A DNA stretch of 5,076 nt from Flavobacteriales bacterium (lineage in GTDB: Bacteria; Bacteroidota; Bacteroidia; Flavobacteriales; Flavobacteriaceae): NCBI GenBank assembly GCA_011525065.1, contig WTIY01000160.1, positions 1 to 5,076 of the forward strand, in the 5' to 3' direction. The position numbers and the translations under genes are program-made. Of this stretch, positions 1 through 5,076 are shown piece after piece; position 1 is the stretch's first letter, and the number at the start of each line of letters is the position of its first letter. The notes beneath the pieces are model-generated. The model did not search any database. It was not told the DNA's origin and worked only from the letters and a program-made list of their open reading frames with translations.

Positions 1-598
1 GACAGCGTCTTCTGAGTCCGACTGAGTTGATTCCAACATAGGAAAGCGGCTCTCTCGCTGCTTTGACGTAAGGCGGAACATCCTTTCGCACCAGGGAACC
101 CCCTGTGACAAAGGCGTGATTACCAATCATACAGAATTGATGAACAGCGGTCATTCCGGCCAATACTACGTAATCCCCTACACTTATATGTCCGGCCAGT
201 GTACTGCTGTTAGAAAAAATACAATTATTCCCAACCACACAATCGTGGGCAATGTGGCAATAAGCCATAATCAAACAATTATCGCCAACCACAGTTTTAC
301 CACGATCAACGGTCCCTCGGTTGATGGTCACGTATTCCCTGATGGTCGTATTGTTGCCTATTTCAGCAGTAGTCTCTTCTCCCTTAAATTTTAAATCTTG
401 AGGAATCGCTGAAATCACAGAACCAGGAAAAATGTTGCAATTTTTTCCAATTCTAGCCCCCTCCATGATGGTGACATTGGAACCAATCCATGTGCCCTCC
501 CCGATGACTACGTTATTATCAATGGTCGTAAATGGTTCGATGACCACATTTTTGGCGATTTTGGCTCCAGGATGAACGTATGCAAGTGGTTGATTCAT
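1..598 (-). CDS. lpxA: Acyl-ACP--UDP-N-acetylglucosamine O-acyltransferase (LpxA), C-terminal end cut off by window edge
   Basis: LpxA moves a 3-hydroxyacyl chain from acyl carrier protein to the 3-OH of UDP-GlcNAc, the first step of lipid A synthesis in the cytoplasm. The window holds 199 codons from the ATG at 598-596; the family is about 260 residues, so the last part of the beta-helix and the C-terminal helices lie outside. Translation shows left-handed beta-helix hexapeptide repeats from about residue 10 onward. LpxA-specific marks are QDLKFKGE (67-74), IREYVTINRGT (86-96), the catalytic segment HIAHDC with His118 matching E. coli His125, and TAVHQFC (150-156). Gly166 aligns with E. coli Gly173, the acyl-chain ruler position. 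The ATG lies 4 bases after the lpxC-fabZ stop with no promoter-like element before it, so it should share that transcript. The frame is open to the window edge, so this is a boundary effect and not a broken gene. Confidence 0.97.
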   Translation of the reverse strand, partial: MNQPLAYVHPGAKIAKNVVIEPFTTIDNNVVIGEGTWIGSNVTIMEGARIGKNCNIFPGSVISAIPQDLKFKGEETTAEIGNNTTIREYVTINRGTVDRGKTVVGDNCLIMAYCHIAHDCVVGNNCIFSNSSTLAGHISVGDYVVLAGMTAVHQFCMIGNHAFVTGGSLVRKDVPPYVKAAREPLSYVGINSVGLRRRC

Positions 599-602
599 GG
601 AT

Positions 603-2003
603 TTATTTGGTTTTTACGATTTGGGCCATAAGTTCAGACTCTGTCACTAGTTTATCATTGGCATAGGCCTTTCCCGCCATGTGCACAATACCACGACGAA
701 TCGGGGTAATTAAATCTAATGTAAATACTAGAGTATCTCCCGGATGGACTTGATGTTTAAATTTAACATTGTCGATCTTCATGAAAAAAGTCAGGTAGTT
801 TTCTGGATCTGGTACGGTACTCAGTGCTAAAATACCACCTGTCTGCGCCATGGCCTCAACAATTAAAACCCCTGGCATCACAGGTGCTCCAGGAAAATGC
901 CCCTCAAAAAAGGGCTCGTTCATGGTGACGTTTTTTAACCCCACTACCCGGTCTGACGAAAGTTCCAAGATCTTATCAACCAACAAAAACGGCGGTCGAT
1001 GAGGCAGCATGGCCATTATTTGATTCACATCTTTTACCGGGGTCTTGTGGAGGTCAAATTTTGGAATTGCATTTCGCTTGCGATCTTTGATGATCTTACT
1101 GAGTTTCTTAGCAAATTGAGTGTTGACATAATGCCCAGGTTTATTGGCAATAACCTTGCCTCTTATTCTGGTACCGATCAAAGCCAAATCACCAATAACA
1201 TCCAGCAATTTATGTCGTGCGGCTTCATTTGGATGGTGCAAGGTTAAATTGTCCAAAATTCCATTTGGTTTAACAGAAATTTTGTCCTTTTTAAAGGCTT
1301 TTCTCAATTTATCCATGGTGGCTTCAGACAACTCTTTATCCACGTAAACAATGGCATTATTCAGATCACCTCCTTTGATTAAGCCATGCTCCAAAAGCAT
1401 TTCTATTTCGTGGAGAAAACTAAATGTTCTCGAATTTGAAATTTCCTTCTTAAAATCACTCAAAGTGTTCAGTGTAGCGTTTTGGGTGCCCAGGATTTTA
1501 GTCCCGAAATCAACCATGGTGGTAACCTGATATTCTTTAGCGGGAATGATGGTAATTTCACTTCCAGTTTCTTCATCAACAAAGCTAATCACCTCATCCA
1601 CAACAAATTCCTCACGATCTGCCTCTTGAACAACGATGCCAGCCTTCTCAATGGCCTCAACGAAAAATTTTGAAGAACCATCCATGATGGGTGGCTCTGG
1701 CGCGTCCAACTCTAAAATGCAGTTATCCACCTCCATGCCTACCAAAGCGGCCAGAACATGCTCAGAGGTCTGGATTTTAACCCCATCCTTTTCCAAGTTA
1801 GTTCCACGTTGCGTATTGACCACGTAATTGGCGTCAGCTTGAATGATGGGCGTGTCTTTCAAATCGACACGAATGAACTTATAGCCGTAATTCTCTGGGG
1901 CAGGTTTAAGGGTTAGGGTGACGTTTTTTCCGGTGTGTAATCCAACGCCTTTGAGCGAAACCTCAGAAGCTATAGTGGTTTGTTTGCCGTTACTATTTGT
2001 CAT
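603..2003 (-). CDS. lpxC-fabZ: Bifunctional LpxC-FabZ: UDP-3-O-acyl-N-acetylglucosamine deacetylase fused to 3-hydroxyacyl-ACP dehydratase
   Basis: This 466-residue protein joins two enzymes. Residues 1 to about 305 are LpxC, the zinc deacetylase that commits UDP-3-O-acyl-GlcNAc to lipid A. Visible are Glu81-His82 in a TSEHVLAAL segment, the DAPEPPIMDGS strand (100-110), and His264, Asp268 and Asp272 in HKLLDVIGDL. These match the E. coli zinc ligands His79, His238 and Asp242 and catalytic Glu78 and Asp246; His291 matches His265. After a basic linker (about 305-322), residues 325-466 are FabZ, which dehydrates 3-hydroxyacyl-ACP in fatty acid elongation: LPHRPPFLLVD (333-343), then GHFPG and PVMPG with His369 and Glu383 spaced 14 apart as in the FabZ catalytic pair. 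The reading frame is continuous across the join. The fusion is known in Bacteroidota. The ATG at 2003-2001 lies inside the end of lpxD (11-base overlap), suggesting translational coupling. No Shine-Dalgarno sequence is apparent. Confidence 0.97.
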   Translation of the reverse strand: MTNSNGKQTTIASEVSLKGVGLHTGKNVTLTLKPAPENYGYKFIRVDLKDTPIIQADANYVVNTQRGTNLEKDGVKIQTSEHVLAALVGMEVDNCILELDAPEPPIMDGSSKFFVEAIEKAGIVVQEADREEFVVDEVISFVDEETGSEITIIPAKEYQVTTMVDFGTKILGTQNATLNTLSDFKKEISNSRTFSFLHEIEMLLEHGLIKGGDLNNAIVYVDKELSEATMDKLRKAFKKDKISVKPNGILDNLTLHHPNEAARHKLLDVIGDLALIGTRIRGKVIANKPGHYVNTQFAKKLSKIIKDRKRNAIPKFDLHKTPVKDVNQIMAMLPHRPPFLLVDKILELSSDRVVGLKNVTMNEPFFEGHFPGAPVMPGVLIVEAMAQTGGILALSTVPDPENYLTFFMKIDNVKFKHQVHPGDTLVFTLDLITPIRRGIVHMAGKAYANDKLVTESELMAQIVKTK

Positions 2004-3021
2004 TATTGACTTGTTTTTCTAGAGCGTCAAACGCCCGAACGATTTTGGGTAAATTTTTGAAGTGTACATAACTCTTGCTGTATTCCCCATAATTAAATGC
2101 GGGAGATCCCTGCAAGACTTCATTGTCTTTTATGGAACGTCCGATACCGCTTTGGGCTTGAATTTTAACGTTATCCCCGATGGTGATGTGTCCAACAATA
2201 CCGACTTGACCCCCAATCATACAATTCTCGCCAATTTTGGTCGAACCGGCGATTCCCGTTTGCGCTGCAATCACGGTATTCTGACCAATTTCGACATTGT
2301 GTGCGATTTGTATCTGATTGTCTAACTTAACTCCGCTTCTGATGATTGTTGAGCCCAAGGTCGCACGATCAATAGTCGTCCCAGCCCCTACATCTACGTT
2401 GGCCTCAATAATGACATTACCGATTTGTGGTACTTTGTCATAAGTTCCGTGTTCATTTGGTGAAAAACCAAAACCATCCGCACCGATTATAGCGCCACTG
2501 TGGATCACTGTATGATCGCCAATCTCAGTCTCTGAATAAATTTTAGCTCCAGAAAAAATCACCACATTATTGCCAATTTTCACATTGTCGCCAATGTAGA
2601 CATTGGGATAGATTTTAACGTGATCACCCATTATGGCATGGTCTCCAATGTAGGCGAACGCACCAATATAACATCCCTCACCGTGTTGTGCCTTTTCTGA
2701 AATAAACACGGGCTGTTCGATGCCTTGTTTATTCATTTTGACCTGATTGTAGTAGGACAATAGGGTAGAGAATGCGCTGTAAGCATCTTCCACGCGGATC
2801 AAAGTAGCACTGATTTCGTGTTCCGGCTTAAAGTCTTGTCCTACGATGACAAGAGACGCCTGGGTATCATAAATAAAGTTCGTGTATTTGGGATTTGCCA
2901 AAAACGTTAGACTGCCGGGTGTTCCCTCCTCTATCTTGGAGAGTTTGGATACGGCTACAGATCCATCTCCATCGACTGTGCCGTTGAGAATTTCTGCGAT
3001 TTGATTGGCTGTAAATTCCAT
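1993..3021 (-). CDS. lpxD: UDP-3-O-acylglucosamine N-acyltransferase (LpxD)
   Basis: LpxD adds a second 3-hydroxyacyl chain from acyl-ACP to the 2-amino group of UDP-3-O-acyl-glucosamine, the step after LpxC. From the ATG at 3021-3019 the protein is 342 residues, normal for the family. The N-terminal part (about 1-100, beginning MEFTANQIAEIL and containing SLTFLANPKY) is the uridine-binding domain. Then come left-handed beta-helix hexapeptide repeats (about 105-305) and a C-terminal helix that includes HFKNLPKIVRAFDALEKQ. LpxD marks are GADGFGF (180-186), GAGTTIDR (212-219) and QIAHNVEIG with His241, matching catalytic His239 of E. coli. The frame stays open further upstream to a GTG at 3084, which would add 21 residues unlike any LpxD N-terminus, overlap the HD gene, and start upstream of the promoter-like element at 3040-3047; I therefore choose 3021. 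The TAG at 1995-1993 lies inside lpxC-fabZ. Confidence 0.97.
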   Translation of the reverse strand: MEFTANQIAEILNGTVDGDGSVAVSKLSKIEEGTPGSLTFLANPKYTNFIYDTQASLVIVGQDFKPEHEISATLIRVEDAYSAFSTLLSYYNQVKMNKQGIEQPVFISEKAQHGEGCYIGAFAYIGDHAIMGDHVKIYPNVYIGDNVKIGNNVVIFSGAKIYSETEIGDHTVIHSGAIIGADGFGFSPNEHGTYDKVPQIGNVIIEANVDVGAGTTIDRATLGSTIIRSGVKLDNQIQIAHNVEIGQNTVIAAQTGIAGSTKIGENCMIGGQVGIVGHITIGDNVKIQAQSGIGRSIKDNEVLQGSPAFNYGEYSKSYVHFKNLPKIVRAFDALEKQVNNDK

Positions 3022-3039
3022 TAAAATGGTATCAATGTG

Positions 3040-3069
3040 CAAATATAAACAAAGCGTTTCTAATCCATA
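3040..3069 (-). promoter_or_regulatory. Probable Bacteroidota-type promoter for lpxD (lpx genes)
   Basis: Read on the minus strand, 3047-3040 is TATATTTG, an exact match to the Bacteroidota -7 consensus TAnnTTTG. A -33-like TATG (3069-3066, one mismatch to TTTG) lies 18 bases upstream. Transcription would start near 3033, giving a leader of about 12 bases before the lpxD ATG at 3021. The -33 part lies over the stop region of the HD gene. The exact -7 match and spacing support it, but no experimental evidence is available and the -33 match is weak. Confidence 0.5.
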
Positions 3070-4286
3070 GATTTTGGTTGACACAGAAAATACTTCACAA
3101 CCTGCTCCGATAGGGCTTTAATGTGCAATTGATCACTGGCCTGGGCCACATCGATTAAACTTCCATCTTTTTTCAAAAGCTGTATGTTCTCTTTTGATTG
3201 GTTATAGGCCAGGTTTGAAATGCTTCCTGTGAACACAAAATAAGATGCTTCATCTAGGGAAAGGTTGTGTTTGTTGGCAAATTTTATGCGTTTTTCTTCA
3301 ATTTCTTTTGATGAAAAGGCTTGCTCTTTAATGTCTATTTTTAAGAGTTTGCGCTTCATAATGATCTTTGAGAGCTCGCTTAGAACGAAGTCTTGATGGT
3401 TCATCCAACGTTTCAAGGCACTGATCACGTCAATATCGTCCAGTTTTAAAAACTCATCCAGGCCTGAGTCATTAAGGCCTAAGGACTCATCGCGACTCAA
3501 AAAATACATCAAAGGCCCACTCAGGCCTAAGTCAATGCCAGTTGAATTCAGCGCTCTAGCACGTCTTATGAGGTTCATCAATATTTGCTCGGCACAGAGT
3601 GAGGCCTTGTGCAAATAGACTTGCCAGTACATCAATCTTCGAGCCACTAAAAAATTCTCTACAGAATGAATTCCCTTTTGCTCGACCACTAAGCGATCCT
3701 CAACCACATGAAGCATGGCAATAAGCCTTTGAGCACTCACAGAGCCCTCTGCCACACCCGTATAAAAACTGTCCCTTCGTAAAAAATCCAATCGATCCAT
3801 GTCCAATTGACCTGAGACCAGTTGTTTTAAAAATTTTCTTGGGTAGGTTCCTGTAAATATTTCTAAAGCCATATCCAAAGCCCCATCAAACTCGCGATTT
3901 AGGCGCCTCATGATGGCAACCGTAAGTTCTTCATGGTCGGTATTTTGAACAATTAAGCCCTCTAATCCGTGAGAGAAAGGACCATGCCCTATGTCGTGTA
4001 ACAATATAGCCAGATAAAGAGCCTCTTCCTCTTGATTTGAAATCTCTACCCGCTTTTGTCTCAAAACAGCAACGGCGCGGTGCATGAGATACATGGCGCC
4101 AAGAGCGTGATGGAATCTGGTATGATGGGCCCCAGGATACACCAAATAGCTCAATCCCATTTGAGAAATATAACGCAGTCGCTGAACATAGGGATGTTCA
4201 ATGATTTGAAAGATTAAATCGTTGTGAATGGGAATGAATCCATAAATTGGATCATTGATAATTTTTAACTTGTGAGAATTAGTCAA
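3060..4286 (-). CDS. HD-domain phosphohydrolase, SAMHD1/dGTPase-like (COG1078 type)
   Basis: This 408-residue soluble protein carries a full HD metal site. It opens with IINDPIYGFIPIH (9-21) and VQRLRYISQMGL (34-45), both typical of the SAMHD1-like group. Expected metal ligands are His60 (TRFHHALG), His97-Asp98 (LLHDIGHGPFSH) and Asp164 (LDMDRLDFLRRD), aligning with SAMHD1 His167, His206-Asp207 and Asp311; His101 and His106 match further active-site histidines. Known relatives hydrolyse dNTPs or other nucleotides, but the substrate cannot be read from this sequence. The C-terminal part (about 285-408) has no motif I recognise. The start is unusual: an in-frame TAA lies at 4292-4290, and the first ATG is at Met43, inside the conserved region. 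TTG at 4286-4284 is therefore the only ordinary start that keeps the family N-terminus. The gene ends 38 bases before lpxD, and co-transcription is likely but not shown. No signal peptide or membrane segment is visible. Confidence 0.9.
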   Translation of the reverse strand: MTNSHKLKIINDPIYGFIPIHNDLIFQIIEHPYVQRLRYISQMGLSYLVYPGAHHTRFHHALGAMYLMHRAVAVLRQKRVEISNQEEEALYLAILLHDIGHGPFSHGLEGLIVQNTDHEELTVAIMRRLNREFDGALDMALEIFTGTYPRKFLKQLVSGQLDMDRLDFLRRDSFYTGVAEGSVSAQRLIAMLHVVEDRLVVEQKGIHSVENFLVARRLMYWQVYLHKASLCAEQILMNLIRRARALNSTGIDLGLSGPLMYFLSRDESLGLNDSGLDEFLKLDDIDVISALKRWMNHQDFVLSELSKIIMKRKLLKIDIKEQAFSSKEIEEKRIKFANKHNLSLDEASYFVFTGSISNLAYNQSKENIQLLKKDGSLIDVAQASDQLHIKALSEQVVKYFLCQPKSMD

Positions 4287-4309
4287 TTTTTAACGATTAA
4301 TTAGGACCT

Positions 4310-4325
4310 TTAAGCGTACTTTTAA
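4310..4325. promoter_or_regulatory. Loose palindrome TTAANNGTACNNTTAA, possible operator
   Basis: The 16 bases read TTAA, two bases, GTAC, two bases, TTAA, with 12 of 16 positions in perfect dyad symmetry. It sits between the divergent genes, where a regulator site would be expected. The sequence is AT-rich, so such a pattern can arise by chance, and I recognise no known regulator site. The plus-strand TACTTTTA at 4317-4324 inside it is one mismatch from the -7 consensus and is the best, still weak, candidate for a porX promoter; I see no -33 partner. Confidence 0.2.
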
Positions 4326-4333
4326 CATACTAA

Positions 4334-4351
4334 AATCCTTCCTGAAGGGTT
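4334..4351. other. Short hairpin in the HD-porX intergenic region
   Basis: CCTT (4337-4340) and AAGG (4345-4348) form a stem around a 4-base loop. On the plus strand it extends by a T-G wobble and two A-T pairs to 7 pairs; on the minus strand the wobble becomes a C-A mismatch. It would lie in the leader of the HD mRNA and in the region before porX. It is too short, and lacks a T-run, to be a terminator. It may be an operator, a leader structure or chance. Confidence 0.25.
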
Positions 4352-4374
4352 ATTAATAGTAGAACAGCGCAAGA

Positions 4375-4402
4375 CAAATATACATATATGAATGAGATTA
4401 AA
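4375..4402 (-). promoter_or_regulatory. Probable Bacteroidota-type promoter for the HD gene, overlapping the porX start
   Basis: On the minus strand 4382-4375 is TATATTTG, identical to the element before lpxD. A weak -33-like TTTA (4402-4399) lies 16 bases upstream, inside porX codons 4-5. Transcription would begin near 4368, leaving a leader of about 80 bases before the TTG start of the HD gene. The -7 element ends 5 bases before the porX ATG, so polymerase bound here would cover the porX start. The -33 match and spacing are imperfect. Confidence 0.45.
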
Positions 4403-5076
4403 GTCCTTTGGGTGGATGACGAAATTGATTTGTTAAAACCTCATATTTTGTTCCTCGAACAAAGAAATTACTCCGTGACCCCGGTCTGCAGTGGCACAGA
4501 GGCGCTGCAAGAAATTGAAAAAACTGCTTTTGACATTGTATTTTTAGATGAAAATATGCCCGGTCTCTCTGGACTAGAGACCTTACAAGAAATCAAAGAA
4601 CGCCAAGACAGTCTGCCGATTGTCATGATCACAAAGAGTGAGGAGGAGCACCTAATGGAAGAGGCCATTGGTTCCAAAATTGCAGATTATTTGATTAAAC
4701 CCGTCAATCCCAACCAATTGCTCCTAAGTTTAAAAAAGAATTTGGATCATCACCGACTGATCTCTCAAAAAACCAATCAAAGCTATCAACAAGAATTTCG
4801 CAAGATTGCGATGGATTTATCCACAATAAACAAGGCCGACCAGTGGAGTGAACTCTACCAAAAGCTCGTCTACTGGGAGATGGAACTCGACGAGATAGAC
4901 AATTCTGGTATGATGGAAATACTCGAAAGCCAAAAACAAGAGGCCAATACCCAATTCTGCAAATTTATCGAACACAATTATTCCGATTGGTTCTCAGGCG
5001 CTCAGTCAGGACCGATTATGTCACATAACCTGTTTAAAGAAAAAGTAGCCCCAATTATTGATGACCAACCTACCTT
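4388..5076 (+). CDS. porX: PorX-type response regulator with C-terminal PglZ/alkaline-phosphatase-like domain, 3' end outside the window
   Basis: PorX is the Bacteroidota response regulator of the PorY-PorX system, tied to expression and function of type IX secretion. The window holds 229 codons of a protein usually a little over 500 residues. Residues 1-120 are a receiver domain: Asp10 and Asp11 form the acidic pocket (LWVDDEIDLLKPH), Asp54 in FLDENMPGLSG is the phosphate acceptor, Thr82 lies in VMITKSEEEH and Lys104 in DYLIKPVNP. These match PorX more closely than generic receivers as I recall the family. Residues 121-190 look helical (SYQQEFRKIAMDLS, then LVYWEMELDE), corresponding to the linker between receiver and effector domain. 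From about 200 the PglZ-like region should begin, but its metal-binding residues lie beyond the edge, so the effector is inferred. The ATG at 4388 gives the expected N-terminus; an ATG at 4392 is out of frame. No Shine-Dalgarno or clear promoter is seen upstream. Confidence 0.92.
   Translation, partial: MNEIKVLWVDDEIDLLKPHILFLEQRNYSVTPVCSGTEALQEIEKTAFDIVFLDENMPGLSGLETLQEIKERQDSLPIVMITKSEEEHLMEEAIGSKIADYLIKPVNPNQLLLSLKKNLDHHRLISQKTNQSYQQEFRKIAMDLSTINKADQWSELYQKLVYWEMELDEIDNSGMMEILESQKQEANTQFCKFIEHNYSDWFSGAQSGPIMSHNLFKEKVAPIIDDQPT

Noticed and set aside
116..394. Plus-strand open frame of 92 codons with NHTI-like repeated motifs
   Set aside because: It is the antisense of the lpxA hexapeptide repeats; the repetition comes from the beta-helix codons. 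The lpxA frame has a clear family match and the antisense has none.
1..598. lpxA as a truncated pseudogene
   Set aside because: The frame is open with all expected motifs right up to base 1; the missing C-terminus is due to the window edge.
603..1060. LpxC-FabZ join as a possible frameshift or assembly artefact
   Set aside because: The frame is continuous through a plausible linker, both catalytic sites are intact, and the same fusion is the normal form in Bacteroidota.
999..1827. Several plus-strand open frames (999-1247, 1144-1347, 1482-1673, 1636-1827) opposite lpxC-fabZ
   Set aside because: Short, mutually overlapping, without family resemblance or start signals, and fully inside a well-supported gene on the other strand.
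2062..2325. Plus-strand open frame of 87 codons opposite lpxD
   Set aside because: Also antisense of hexapeptide-repeat coding sequence, with repeat-like residues explained by the LpxD beta-helix.
3022..3084. N-terminal extension of LpxD from a GTG at 3084
   Set aside because: The extra 21 residues match no LpxD N-terminus, would overlap the HD gene by 25 bases, and lie upstream of the likely promoter; the ATG at 3021 gives the usual length.
4334..4351. Hairpin as a rho-independent terminator
   Set aside because: The core is only four strong pairs and no T-run follows on either strand; the genes diverge here, so no terminator is needed.
4468..4677. Minus-strand open frame of 69 codons inside porX
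   Set aside because: It lies opposite the conserved receiver domain, and its serine-rich, low-complexity translation is typical of an antisense shadow.

Overview
The window reads as chromosomal DNA from a member of the Bacteroidota, most likely class Flavobacteriia or a close relative. Four things point there: an LpxC-FabZ fusion protein, a PorX-type response regulator, two copies of the Bacteroidota -7 promoter element (TATATTTG, matching TAnnTTTG), and no convincing Shine-Dalgarno sequences before the genes. The assignment is an inference from gene content and motifs.

Layout: a minus-strand cluster runs from about 4286 down to the left edge, in transcription order HD-domain phosphohydrolase (4286-3060), lpxD (3021-1993), lpxC-fabZ fusion (2003-603) and lpxA (598 to beyond base 1, cut by the window edge). 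The three lpx genes are packed tightly: lpxD and lpxC-fabZ overlap by 11 bases, and lpxC-fabZ and lpxA are 4 bases apart. The HD gene is separated from lpxD by 38 bases, which hold a good Bacteroidota-type promoter. To the right, on the plus strand, porX starts at 4388 and runs off the window. The 101-base gap between the HD gene and porX (4287-4387) is the only real intergenic region; it holds a minus-strand -7 element almost touching the porX start, a short hairpin and a loose palindrome.

Function: LpxA, LpxC and LpxD carry out the first three steps of lipid A synthesis (O-acylation of UDP-GlcNAc, deacetylation, N-acylation), and FabZ dehydrates the same 3-hydroxyacyl-ACP that LpxA and LpxD use as acyl donor. 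The cluster therefore holds both the committed enzymes and the enzyme that competes for their donor, in one transcript and partly in one polypeptide. The HD protein is probably a nucleotide phosphohydrolase of the SAMHD1/dGTPase-like group with unknown substrate. PorX is the response regulator associated with type IX secretion, whose cargo is in some species anchored to lipopolysaccharide.

Nothing here looks mobile, phage-derived or broken. I saw no RNA genes, CRISPR, insertion sequences or convincing terminators. I do not see a previously undescribed system; the points most worth a second look are the overlapping divergent promoter region at porX, the non-ATG start of the HD gene, and the internal promoter before lpxD.
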